Shown in pieces: positions 4,989-11,903 of a DNA stretch of 13,323 bases; the first letter of the stretch is position 1; each line of letters starts with the position of its first letter. A model generated the notes under the pieces. The model did no database searches. It worked only from the letters and a program-made list of their open reading frames with translations, and was not told the origin of the DNA. The stretch is from CAYPYS01 sp964445715 (lineage in GTDB: Bacteria > Omnitrophota > Gorgyraeia > Gorgyraeales > Gorgyraeaceae): the NCBI GenBank assembly GCA_964445715.1, contig CAYULJ010000039.1, forward strand, positions 1-13,323, read 5' to 3'. The translations under genes were made by a program, and so were the position numbers.

Positions 4989-6106
4989 TGCAAAATAAAT
5001 CACAGGCCTATTCAAGGCAAAAACATCTACTGGGCATATTAAATCTCTTATTGCCTCCGCTCCTGGTGATCATCTTTATATCCTTAGGCATGCCTACATA
5101 CATGAAGTCTATCGCGCAATCCTTTGCCCCTGCCAATACATATCTAGCTTTGCTTATCTTTTATGCGCTCATGAGCCTGTTTTATGCGATCGCGACCATG
5201 CCCTTAGCATGCTATGCAGGTTTTATGCTTGAGCACAGATTTTCGCTCTCAAACCAGACGTTTAAAAACTGGTTAAAAAGAGAGGGCAAAAAATCAATTG
5301 TCTCTTTTATTATCAGCATCCCTTTTGTTTTATCGCTATACGTTTTCCTGAGGTACTGTCCACTCTATTGGTGGTTCCTGACTGCGGCCTTTTGGTTTTT
5401 CATCTCCGTGTTGATCGCTAAGTTTTTTCCGATCTTGATAATCCCTTTGTTCTACAAATATTCACCTATCAAAAACCAGGACTTAAAGCAAAAACTCATG
5501 CAGCTATCGTTAAAAGTAGGCTTTAAAACTAAAGGTGCATATGAATTAAATATAAGCAAGGATACAAAAAAGGCAAACGCAGCACTGATGGGCATGGGCA
5601 AACAAAAAAGGATAGTGTTGTGCGATACGCTCTTGAAAAACTTTGACGAAAAGGAGATAGAAGTCGTAATGGCCCATGAATTAGGGCATCATAAATTAAA
5701 ACATATATTGAAATTGATTGCATTCAGCGGCATTGCAATGCTTTTAACTTTTTTTATCTCAAACTACACATTTCTAACGTTGCATAATACCCTGAATTAT
5801 ACGTATCTTTCCGATTTTGAATCACTGGTGCTGATCTATGCTATTATCTCATCATTAAATATAATCTCTACGCCAATACAGAACTCATATTCAAGAAGAC
5901 TGGAGCACGACGCAGATATGTTTGCGCTGAATATTACAAAAAATAAAGACGGATTCATATCTACCATGAAAAAATTAGCATCTCAAAATCTCTCAGATAT
6001 GGATCCAGGTAAATTCTATGAGATAATCCTACATAACCATCCGCCAATCTCAAGGAGGATAGCATTTGCAGAAGCCCAAGACAGAAAAAACAAAGGTATA
6101 TCTTAA
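4988..6106 (+). CDS. M48 family integral-membrane zinc metalloprotease (Ste24/CAAX-protease-like)
   Basis: 372 residues with several membrane spans: about 15-35, 50-80, 103-122, 127-155, then two after the active site (about 239-258 and 277-294). The zinc motif HELGH is at 230-234, and the third ligand is E306 in the ExxxD motif (E306-D310) of SRRLEHDADMFAL. The N-terminal half matches the M48 N-terminal membrane domain found in Ste24-type enzymes, so this is nearer to Ste24 than to HtpX. It probably cleaves membrane or misfolded proteins at the inner membrane; bacterial substrates are unknown. It starts in a TGATG overlap with the DUF4416 gene. The last 41 nt overlap the DUF362 gene, whose Shine-Dalgarno sequence lies within this coding sequence. 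Confidence 0.9.
   Translation: MQNKSQAYSRQKHLLGILNLLLPPLLVIIFISLGMPTYMKSIAQSFAPANTYLALLIFYALMSLFYAIATMPLACYAGFMLEHRFSLSNQTFKNWLKREGKKSIVSFIISIPFVLSLYVFLRYCPLYWWFLTAAFWFFISVLIAKFFPILIIPLFYKYSPIKNQDLKQKLMQLSLKVGFKTKGAYELNISKDTKKANAALMGMGKQKRIVLCDTLLKNFDEKEIEVVMAHELGHHKLKHILKLIAFSGIAMLLTFFISNYTFLTLHNTLNYTYLSDFESLVLIYAIISSLNIISTPIQNSYSRRLEHDADMFALNITKNKDGFISTMKKLASQNLSDMDPGKFYEIILHNHPPISRRIAFAEAQDRKNKGIS
6052..6058 (+). promoter_or_regulatory. Strong Shine-Dalgarno that decides a TTG start
   Basis: AAGGAGG lies 7 nt before the TTG at 6066, inside the end of the protease gene. No in-frame ATG occurs nearby before the conserved domain, so this site supports TTG initiation for the DUF362 gene and the 41-nt overlap. 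Confidence 0.75.
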
Positions 6107-7145
6107 AAGGATCCATGACTGGTCAGTAAAAGACGAAGTAGGAGGAGCCCTTTCGTCTATCTGGCAACAAATAGAAAGGCCAGGCCTCGTCAATAAGGGC
6201 AATTTTCTTGCGATGAAGCTGACTTTCGGTGAAGAGGGCGCATCAGGCTACATCAGGCCCGATTGGCTTTTAAACCTGATAAGATTTCTTAAGGAGCAAA
6301 GAACGGAGAACCTATTTGTCGTAGAGACAAATACGCTCTACAGAGAAAAAAGATCGAATGCTGTCGGACATCTCAGTGTCGCGCATAAACATGGCTTTAG
6401 CATGGAGAGCCTTGGGGTTCCGATAATAATAGGTGACGGTCTCCTGGGCAGGGAAACCAAAAATGTGCTGATCCAGGGTGATCATTTTGAAAATGTCAAG
6501 CTGGCAAAAGGTATCTGCGAAAGCGACGCCCTTATATGTCTTTCTCATATGACAGGACATATGCAGACAGGCTTTGCCGGAGCCCTCAAAAACCTCGGCA
6601 TGGGTTGTGCTTCGCGTGTCGGCAAACTACAGCAGCATTCAAAGACCCTTCCTGAAATAATAACCGATAAATGCATTGGTTGTGGCTCATGTATGGATAT
6701 CTGCCCGGCTAATGCCATAGGCATTAAAAAGAAAAAAGCCATATTAGTAAAAGAGAGGTGCATCGGTTGCGGAGAATGCACTATCATCTGCAGAGCGGAC
6801 GCTATTGAAATAAAATATGATGAAAACATTGTAAAATTCCAGGAAAAGATGGTAGAATATGCCTTGGGGGTAAAAAAGGCTCTGAACTCCAGAATAACCT
6901 GTATAAATTTGTTATATAATATAACTAAAAACTGCGATTGTATGTCCAAAAACGAAACCCCTATCATACAAGATATCGGAATAATAGGCGGGATCGATCC
7001 TGTTGCGGTAGATAAAGCGAGCCTGGATCTAATAAGCCTGGATAAATTCAAAGAAATCTTTCCTGAAATAGACCCCCTGATCCAAATAAATCATGCTGAG
7101 AAAATAAAGTTAGGGTCAAGTCAATACGAACTAGTCGAGGTATAA
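6066..7145 (+). CDS. DUF362 protein with two [4Fe-4S] ferredoxin motifs
   Basis: 359 residues. The DUF362 domain takes up most of the protein: KGNFLAMKLTFGEEG (44-58), VVETNTLY (85-92), DALICLSHMTGHMQTGFAGALKNLGMGCASR (154-184), and the C-terminal IGIIGGIDPVAVDKASLDLI. A ferredoxin insert supplies two complete clusters: C203-C206-C209-C213P and C232-C235-C238-C242. It is presumably a soluble electron-transfer or redox protein; the partner and reaction are unknown. A TTG start at 6066 is chosen because AAGGAGG precedes it by 7 nt. The start overlaps the protease gene by 41 nt, and the stop is 2 nt before a membrane PilZ gene. The fourth residue of the second motif is followed by Arg (ICR) rather than the usual Pro, which is tolerated. 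Confidence 0.9.
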   Translation: MQKPKTEKTKVYLKRIHDWSVKDEVGGALSSIWQQIERPGLVNKGNFLAMKLTFGEEGASGYIRPDWLLNLIRFLKEQRTENLFVVETNTLYREKRSNAVGHLSVAHKHGFSMESLGVPIIIGDGLLGRETKNVLIQGDHFENVKLAKGICESDALICLSHMTGHMQTGFAGALKNLGMGCASRVGKLQQHSKTLPEIITDKCIGCGSCMDICPANAIGIKKKKAILVKERCIGCGECTIICRADAIEIKYDENIVKFQEKMVEYALGVKKALNSRITCINLLYNITKNCDCMSKNETPIIQDIGIIGGIDPVAVDKASLDLISLDKFKEIFPEIDPLIQINHAEKIKLGSSQYELVEV

Positions 7146-7147
7146 GT

Positions 7148-7627
7148 ATGTATTTATTCTATATAACCCTATTGATATTTTTATTGATAATATTGGTCTT
7201 ACTCAGAAACGAGGAGAGGAGACTTAAGTACAGCGCAACCCATGGCCTGGCTAGTAAATTCTGGGTATTGAGAGAGAGAAGAAGGTATCTCAGGTTCGAT
7301 GAAAACCTGAAGATCAGATATAATGTATTGTCTAAAACGCCTCGTTTTAAAGAATCAAAGACTACAAACCTTTCAAGAAAAGGAGTCTGTCTTGTAACCT
7401 ATGAAAAACTCAAGCAAAAGAAACTCCTGGATCTGGAAATAGATATCCCTGGATTTTCAAAGCCCGTGAAATTCATAGGACAGCTCATGTGGATAAAAGA
7501 CTTACAGTCTCACGATGACCGAGGCAGGCGTTTGTTTTACGTCGGAGTAAGATTTATGAAGATAGCTCCTGAGGCAGAAGCTATATTACTAACGCATCTA
7601 AACAACCTAAAGGCGGTCAAAGAATAG
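7148..7627 (+). CDS. Membrane-anchored PilZ domain protein (4 of 8)
   Basis: 159 residues. Residues 3-19 form one hydrophobic transmembrane helix, followed by a basic stretch (RNEERRLK), so the PilZ domain should face the cytoplasm. Ligand motifs are intact: R45-x3-R49 in RERRRYLRF, and N74-L-S76-R-K-G79. The later strands GQLMW and FYVGVRF are recognisable. It is the only clearly membrane-tethered member of the eight and may bring a cyclic-di-GMP response to the inner membrane. GAGG at 7137-7140 with 7-nt spacing supports the start. It follows the DUF362 gene by 2 nt and precedes the MBL hydrolase by 5 nt, so it is co-transcribed with both. Confidence 0.88.
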   Translation: MYLFYITLLIFLLIILVLLRNEERRLKYSATHGLASKFWVLRERRRYLRFDENLKIRYNVLSKTPRFKESKTTNLSRKGVCLVTYEKLKQKKLLDLEIDIPGFSKPVKFIGQLMWIKDLQSHDDRGRRLFYVGVRFMKIAPEAEAILLTHLNNLKAVKE

Positions 7628-7632
7628 GAAAT

Positions 7633-8388
7633 ATGGAAATAACCTTGCTAGGCACAGGTACTGGTGTGCCGTCCCCGCGAAGAAATCCACCGTGCATATC
7701 TATAAAATTCCCCAATAAAACCGCTATTTTCGACAGCGGTCCGGGCTCTTTAAGAAATCTCCTCCAAAATAAAATCGGTTACCTAGAATTAGACTATATT
7801 TTCTACACGCACCTGCACCTCGATCATATATCTGAGCTTTCCGCGATCCTGTTTGCCTCAAAAATTCCTCCTACCATAAGAAAAAAACCGCTTACTGTAT
7901 ACGGACCTTCTGGATTGAATGAATATTACAAAAAAATAATAGAATTATACAACTATACCTTATATTCGGATGAATATCCGCTGGATATCTCTGAAATAGA
8001 AAATAAAGAAATAAAAATAGAGGGCCACAGCATATCGACAAAGACCTTAAAGCATCATGACGGCAGCATGGGCTACAGGATCGTCTCTCCACAAGGCAAG
8101 GTCGTAGTATATTCGGGAGACACAGACTACTGCGACGAGGTGATCGAGCTCTCAAAAGACGCGGATCTACTTATATTGGAATGCTCTTTCCCTGATCAAA
8201 TGGCCATGAAAGGCCACCTGAGCCCGACTACTGCAGCAAGGGTCGCAGAGCGAGCCAAGGCAAAAAAACTCGTATTCGCGCACATGTATCCGATATGCGA
8301 TAAACATGACCTTGTCACGCCCTGCAAAAAAGAATACAGCGGCGAACTTATAATCGGCGAAGATTCAATGCAATTCAAAATCCCTTAA
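7633..8388 (+). CDS. MBL-fold metal-dependent hydrolase, RNase Z/arylsulfatase-like
   Basis: 251 residues. Metal-binding motifs are in the order expected of the RNase Z branch: THLHLDH (H60, H62, D64, H65), H141 in LKHHDGS, D163 in YSGDTDYC, H195 in KGHLSP, and H217 in FAHMYP. The N-terminal TLLGTGTGVPSPRRNPP is typical of this branch. Short relative to full RNase Z (about 300 residues) and without an obvious tRNA-gripping exosite arm, so a tRNA 3'-processing role is possible but not shown; a phosphodiesterase or arylsulfatase-like hydrolase is equally possible. It is cytoplasmic. AGGAAAT just before the ATG is a modest Shine-Dalgarno sequence. It lies between two PilZ genes. Confidence 0.87.
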   Translation: MEITLLGTGTGVPSPRRNPPCISIKFPNKTAIFDSGPGSLRNLLQNKIGYLELDYIFYTHLHLDHISELSAILFASKIPPTIRKKPLTVYGPSGLNEYYKKIIELYNYTLYSDEYPLDISEIENKEIKIEGHSISTKTLKHHDGSMGYRIVSPQGKVVVYSGDTDYCDEVIELSKDADLLILECSFPDQMAMKGHLSPTTAARVAERAKAKKLVFAHMYPICDKHDLVTPCKKEYSGELIIGEDSMQFKIP

Positions 8389-8411
8389 GGGCTACGTAAT
8401 GGAGGAGACAT

Positions 8412-8771
8412 ATGATAGCAGAGAGAAGAAAATATATCAGGCTGGAGGCGACAATAGATTTTGCCTATAAGATCAAAGACTCAAATGTACCGCTAAAGAA
8501 AGCTAGCACTAAAAACATAAGCCCGAGCGGCATAAGGGCATTATTGGCAAAACCGATCAAAAAAGGAGACTGGCTTGAGCTAGAGATCTTCGTATCAACG
8601 CTACCAAGGCCTATCTCTGCGATAGGTAAGGTAGTATGGACAGTTGGCGAAAAAGCTGGTAAAATAGATGCCGGGGTTAAATTCGAAGAGATAGACCTGA
8701 AGGCAAAAAATCACTTCTTGGAATACATATGCGGTCTTATGTTTTCTGAGCTAGAGAAAGTGAGGATATGA
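8412..8771 (+). CDS. PilZ domain protein (5 of 8)
   Basis: A 119-residue stand-alone PilZ protein. Motifs: R6-x3-R10 (RRKYIR) and N35-I-S37-P-S-G40. The later strands GKVVW and IDAGVKF are canonical. It is a presumed cyclic-di-GMP receptor in the cytoplasm. A strong Shine-Dalgarno sequence (GGAGGAG, about 8401-8407) sets the ATG at 8412, after the largest gap (23 nt) of the block, so this gene may be translated independently and strongly. Its TGA overlaps the ATG of the tRNA-binding protein gene (ATGA), implying coupling. It is close in layout and motif style to the gapped PilZ at 10107 (both have SxGI/GL followed by a short loop). Confidence 0.9.
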   Translation: MIAERRKYIRLEATIDFAYKIKDSNVPLKKASTKNISPSGIRALLAKPIKKGDWLELEIFVSTLPRPISAIGKVVWTVGEKAGKIDAGVKFEEIDLKAKNHFLEYICGLMFSELEKVRI

Positions 8772-9094
8772 ATATGGTCCCATTCGAAGAGTTCAAGAAA
8801 CTAAGCATAAAAATAGCCAGAGTAAAAGAGGTAAAAGACCACCCTAATGCCGACAAGCTTTACATATTAAAGGTAGACCTGGGCTCAGAAGAAAGAGAAC
8901 TGGTAGCTGGAATAAAAAAGTCTTATAAGCCAGAAGATCTGAAAGAAAAATTAGTGGCCGTAGTCGAAAACATAGAGCCTGCCACGATCCGCGGCGTCGA
9001 AAGCAAAGGCATGGTGTTGGCGGCCTCTGACAGCGAGAAAATAGTAGTCCTTTCTCCTGACAAGGACATTGCGCCGGGCTCGACAGTAAAATAG
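8768..9094 (+). CDS. tRNA-binding OB-fold protein (MetRS beta-subunit/Trbp111-like)
   Basis: 108 residues, a stand-alone EMAPII/Trbp111-type OB fold. Diagnostic segments: FKKLSIKIARVKEVKDHPNADKLYILKVDLG, ELVAGIKKSYKPEDL, VAVVENIEPATIRGVESKGMVLAA. These domains bind the tRNA elbow and occur as the C-terminus of methionyl-tRNA synthetase or as a separate subunit. No MetRS catalytic domain is in this window, so a MetRS beta subunit acting in trans, or a free tRNA chaperone, are both possible. The start overlaps the PilZ stop by 4 nt (ATGA); an in-frame ATG two codons on is an alternative. The CoaE-like kinase gene starts 1 nt after its stop. Confidence 0.87.
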   Translation: MNMVPFEEFKKLSIKIARVKEVKDHPNADKLYILKVDLGSEERELVAGIKKSYKPEDLKEKLVAVVENIEPATIRGVESKGMVLAASDSEKIVVLSPDKDIAPGSTVK

Positions 9095-9095
9095 T

Positions 9096-9629
9096 ATGGT
9101 CATAGGGCTCACTGGTCCTAATGCCTCGGGAAAGGGCGAAGCAGCTCTTTATATAAGATCAAAAGGGTTTATTTATCATTCTCTTTCGGATACACTAAGA
9201 GAAAAGGCGAGAGAAAGGAAGATCGAGCCCTTGCGTGAAAACCTAATAAAATTAGGGAACGAATTAAGGGGCAAGTTCGGCTCTTCTTATTTAGCCGTTC
9301 AAATAAAAAAAGATCTGCTAAAAAAAGAAGACCATATAGTCGACTCCATAAGAAACCCGGGAGAGATAGCTGAGCTCAGAAAACTGGATAATTTTGTACT
9401 GATAGGGATAGACGCTCCTGTAAAATTGAGGTACGAAAGAAGCCTGAAGAGAAAAAGGCCGGGGGATGCGGAAACCCTGGAAGAATTTATCAAAAAAGAA
9501 GAAAAAGAAAACAAGGAAGAAAAAAATAACCAGCAGCTTAGAAGATGCCTAGACATGGCCGATACGATCATTGCAAACGATTCTACGCTGGAAGGACTCT
9601 ACAGAAAAATAGATGAAGCGATCAAGTAA
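9096..9629 (+). CDS. P-loop nucleoside/dephospho-CoA kinase-like protein
   Basis: 177 residues of the CoaE/nucleotide-kinase-like P-loop fold. Walker A is G7-P-N-A-S-G12-K13-G14, with Gly where Ser/Thr is usual. Further landmarks: IYHSLSDTLRE (28-38), the NLIKLGNELR helix, IVDSIRNPGE, the LIGIDAPVKLRYERSLKRKR lid region, and a C-terminal ADTIIANDSTLEGL typical of CoaE-like folds. The true substrate is unclear: dephospho-CoA kinase is the automatic name, but the 17-nt overlap with a dCMP deaminase gene suggests a nucleotide-related role. It is preceded by the tRNA-binding gene with a 1-nt gap. The Lys/Glu-rich stretch at about 130-145 may be a flexible insert. Confidence 0.75.
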   Translation: MVIGLTGPNASGKGEAALYIRSKGFIYHSLSDTLREKARERKIEPLRENLIKLGNELRGKFGSSYLAVQIKKDLLKKEDHIVDSIRNPGEIAELRKLDNFVLIGIDAPVKLRYERSLKRKRPGDAETLEEFIKKEEKENKEEKNNQQLRRCLDMADTIIANDSTLEGLYRKIDEAIK

Positions 9630-10104
9630 AATACAAAGACCTGATTGGGACCAATACTTTCTAAAGATGTCTTTTTTGGTGGCAGAACGTTCGACCTGCC
9701 GCAGGCATCACGTGGGCGCTGTGATTGTCAGAGACAGGCACATCCTCACCACTGGATATAATGGTGCGGCAAGAGGCGTTAAAGATTGCCTGAAACTCGG
9801 CTGTCTTAGAAATGAAAAAGGGATCCCATCGGGCGAAAGACATGAGATATGTCGCGCGATCCATGCGGAACAAAATGCGATAATACAAGCAGGCCTTCAT
9901 GGCATTAATATAGACGGCAGTACTATTTATTGTACTCATTCTCCTTGTATATTGTGCGCCAAGATGATCGTAAACGCAAAAGTAAAAAATTTCATAACTT
10001 GCGGCGAGTATGCAGATAAAAGCTTTTTGCCTCTTTTTAAAGAAGCTGGGGTGAAATACAGATCCATTGTTCACCCAAAACTAACAATAAAGGAAGTGAG
10101 CTGA
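9613..10104 (+). CDS. dCMP/cytidine deaminase (ComEB-like)
   Basis: 163 residues. It hydrolyses dCMP to dUMP, supplying thymidylate synthesis, in the cytoplasm. Catalytic zinc motifs are H84-A-E86 (HAEQNAI) and P111-C112-x2-C115 (SPCILCAKM). The N-terminal RPDWDQYFLKMSFLVAERSTC, HHVGAVIVRD, TTGYNGAARGVKDC and GCLRNEKG segments, with extra Cys and His residues, match dCMP deaminases rather than tRNA or guanine deaminases. It overlaps the upstream kinase gene by 17 nt and has no strong Shine-Dalgarno sequence, so translation is probably coupled. A PilZ gene follows after 2 nt. The dCMP substrate is strongly suggested by the family but not proven. Confidence 0.92.
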   Translation: MKRSSKIQRPDWDQYFLKMSFLVAERSTCRRHHVGAVIVRDRHILTTGYNGAARGVKDCLKLGCLRNEKGIPSGERHEICRAIHAEQNAIIQAGLHGINIDGSTIYCTHSPCILCAKMIVNAKVKNFITCGEYADKSFLPLFKEAGVKYRSIVHPKLTIKEVS

Positions 10105-10106
10105 CT

Positions 10107-10453
10107 ATGAAAGAGAAAAGAAGATTTATAAGGTTTGAAATCGCCCTAAAGGTAAATTTTATCGTCCAGAAGAAAGATCTCAAAGCTGAAAGAACAGGGA
10201 TAACCAAAGACGTAAGCGCCGGAGGGCTACAGTTATTAACCGAGGAAAAATTGNNNNNNNNNNGGCCCATCTAAATGGTATAGTATTGTGGTCAAAAGAA
10301 ACTGACACAGGTAAAGGCCCTTCTTGTGGGGCCGGTATTGAATTTGGCGATGTCGAGGAAGACAATAAAAATACCTTTCTAAAATTCTTGTGCGATCTGA
10401 TGTATAAAAAGGTGGGAAAACTAAGCGAAGAGGTCCTGAATGGGAAAACTTGA
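10107..10453 (+). CDS. PilZ domain protein (6 of 8), interrupted by an assembly gap
   Basis: The N-terminal part (10107-10253) encodes MKEKRRFIRF..., with R5-x3-R9 and D35-V-S37-A-G-G40. After the Ns the remainder encodes HLNGIVLWSKE, CGAGIEFGDVEE and a C-terminal helix, ending TGA at 10451-10453: the expected second half of a PilZ domain. The two halves are in different frames across the 10 Ns. By comparison with sister proteins about 20 residues are missing, so the gap is a placeholder of wrong length rather than a frameshift. The gene starts 2 nt after the deaminase gene and its 3' end overlaps the YqeY gene by 14 nt. I treat it as one intact gene with unresolved middle, not a pseudogene. 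Confidence 0.8.
10254..10263. other. Assembly gap (10 Ns)
   Basis: Ten unknown bases inside the PilZ gene at 10107-10453. The reading frame is not kept across them (frame changes from that of 10107 to that of 10268), and about 20 PilZ residues are absent, so the true missing length is probably of the order of 50-70 nt. Confidence 0.9.
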
Positions 10454-10892
10454 GCAAAAGATATCAAATGACCTTAAGGTTTCTATTAAAAATAAAAACC
10501 GGATCCGCACCTCGACGCTTCGCATGATAATTGCTTCCTTAAGAAATCTCGCTATTGAAAAAAAGACAGAAGGGCTCGAAGATCAAGACGTGATTAAAAT
10601 CTTATCAAAACAGGTAAAACAGCGCAATGATTCCATAGAAAGCTTTAAAAAGGGGGGCAGGGCTGACCTGGTCGAAAAAGAAACAAAAGAACTCGAGATA
10701 CTTAAATCATATCTGCCTGAACAGTTAAGCGAAGATAAAATCGAAGAGATAATAAAAAAGGTCATGGCTGAGACAGGGGCGAGCTCAAAATCCGACTTTG
10801 GCAAGATCATGAAGTTAAGCATGCAGGAACTAAAAGGCCAGGCTGACGGAAAACTTGTCACTTCAATCGTTCAAAAGTTGCTGACAGGATAA
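10440..10892 (+). CDS. yqeY: YqeY/GatB-like domain protein
   Basis: 150 residues, the usual length of stand-alone YqeY proteins. Landmarks: LRMIIASLRNLAIEKK (27-42), DQDVIKILSKQVKQRNDSIESFKKGGRADLVEKE (48-81), LEILKSYLPEQLSEDKIEEII (85-105), then DFGKIMKLSMQELKGQADGKLVTSIVQKLL. The domain is related to the tail of GatB of the tRNA-dependent amidotransferase, which binds tRNA; the stand-alone role is not settled but is tRNA- or translation-related by homology. It overlaps the end of the PilZ gene by 14 nt, with AAGAGG upstream as Shine-Dalgarno sequence. It is the last gene of the long block: its TAA stop abuts the second palindrome directly. Confidence 0.92.
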   Translation: MGKLEQKISNDLKVSIKNKNRIRTSTLRMIIASLRNLAIEKKTEGLEDQDVIKILSKQVKQRNDSIESFKKGGRADLVEKETKELEILKSYLPEQLSEDKIEEIIKKVMAETGASSKSDFGKIMKLSMQELKGQADGKLVTSIVQKLLTG

Positions 10893-10933
10893 CTTAAGTT
10901 TACACTTTAACAATGTTAAAGTGTAAACTTAAG
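10893..10933. repeat. 41-nt palindrome, copy 2 (perfect)
   Basis: The left arm CTTAAGTTTACACTTTAAC (10893-10911) is exactly complementary to 10915-10933 around an AAT loop: a perfect 19-bp stem. It starts at the base after the YqeY stop and ends 10 nt before the next ATG. No U-tract follows on either side. The Shine-Dalgarno-like AAGGGGA (10931-10937) of the next gene begins in its last three bases, so the fold could affect ribosome access. Confidence 0.97.
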
Positions 10934-10943
10934 GGGAAAGCTA

Positions 10944-11903
10944 ATGTTAAGATACTGTTTAATCCTATTGCTGACGACTTCATTCGCCCTAACAGGTTGC
11001 GCCACCACATATAATCCTGCGACTGAGCGGAACGAATTTATATTCATAGGCACCCCTTCCGAAGTATCTTTAGGAAAAGCAGTAGCGGCACAGGTATCGA
11101 CCCAATACAAGATAAGCAAAGACCAGGAAAAAATAAAACGATTAAATAAAATAGGAACAAAATTAGCTAAGGTATCGGACCGAAAAGATCTAAAATACAA
11201 TTTCTCGGTTATCGAAGATAAAGAGCTCAATGCCTTTGCAACACCAGGCGGTTATATCTACGTAAATTCAGGACTTATTGAAGAATGCTCTGACGACGAA
11301 CTCGCTTGCGTAGTAGGCCATGAAATCGGACATGTTGCAGCACGCCATATAGTAAAAAAACTCCAGGCTCAGATGGGTTATGACATATTGATGAACATTG
11401 CTGCCCAAAAATCAGGATTAGGCGAACTGCGACGAGCAGCTTCTGTCAGTTACAACCTGATCATGCTTGGTTATTCCAGGGAAGATGAGCTCTTATCAGA
11501 CAGGCTTGGGGTAAAATATGCGCACAAAGCCAGTTATGATCCTCGCGCCATGATAACGTTCCTGGAAAAACTAGAAAAAAAGAATAAAGGTAGTAAGGGC
11601 ATCTTATTTTTGCGCACGCACCCCTATGTGCCACAGAGAATAAAAATGCTAAAAAAAGAAATACCTGCGATAATAGGCGACGTAGTTCTCGGCTCCCCCT
11701 CGGAAAACTCGGGGTCGCTCGAACAATATTCTTCGAGCGAGCGAAGCGAGTCGAGAAGTTTGAGTAAAATCGAGAAAAATACTGAACCAAATCTAGCATC
11801 TGAGCCTGATGAAAAACGTCCACTTAAGGTAATATGTTCTGTCTGTAGAAGAATATACTCTGGCGAGACCAACTATTGTCCTTATGACGGCACAAAACTG
11901 TAA
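10944..11903 (+). CDS. M48 family lipoprotein zinc protease with C-terminal zinc ribbon
   Basis: 319 residues. Residues 1-19 form a lipoprotein signal with lipobox LTGC (Cys19), so the enzyme is exported and lipid-anchored. The protease domain resembles BepA/LoiP-type M48 proteins: LNAFATPGGYIYVNSGLI (95-112), HEIGH (126-130), third ligand E182 in ExxxD (E182-D186), and THPYVPQRI (225-233). It probably degrades or assists envelope proteins. A linker (about 245-295) is Ser/Glu rich and contains a GC-rich palindrome (11715-11740). The tail C298-x2-C301...C312-P-Y-D-G is a zinc-ribbon-like motif with only three Cys, ending in the DGTKL often seen in such ribbons; this is unusual for an exported protease. 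The start is set by AAGGGGA, 7 nt upstream. Confidence 0.9.
   Translation: MLRYCLILLLTTSFALTGCATTYNPATERNEFIFIGTPSEVSLGKAVAAQVSTQYKISKDQEKIKRLNKIGTKLAKVSDRKDLKYNFSVIEDKELNAFATPGGYIYVNSGLIEECSDDELACVVGHEIGHVAARHIVKKLQAQMGYDILMNIAAQKSGLGELRRAASVSYNLIMLGYSREDELLSDRLGVKYAHKASYDPRAMITFLEKLEKKNKGSKGILFLRTHPYVPQRIKMLKKEIPAIIGDVVLGSPSENSGSLEQYSSSERSESRSLSKIEKNTEPNLASEPDEKRPLKVICSVCRRIYSGETNYCPYDGTKL
11715..11740. repeat. GC-rich in-frame palindrome in the protease linker
   Basis: TCGCTCGAA (11715-11723) and TTCGAGCGA (11732-11740) form a perfect 9-bp stem with an 8-nt loop. The surrounding patch (about 11690-11757), with iterated GAGCGAAGCGAGTCGAG-type sequence, is far more GC-rich than the gene and encodes a Ser/Glu/Arg linker (SSSERSESRS). 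It looks like an inserted palindromic repeat that was kept in frame. Confidence 0.6.

Noticed and set aside
9661..10074. Minus-strand frame of 137 codons opposite the dCMP deaminase
   Set aside because: It lies fully opposite a gene with clear catalytic motifs; the translation shows no recognisable domain.
10107..10453. PilZ 6 as a pseudogene
   Set aside because: The frame change falls exactly at the N gap and both halves are well preserved, so an assembly artefact is more likely.
11461..11823. Minus-strand frame opposite the M48 lipoprotein
   Set aside because: A shadow of a well-supported gene; composition is not protein-like.
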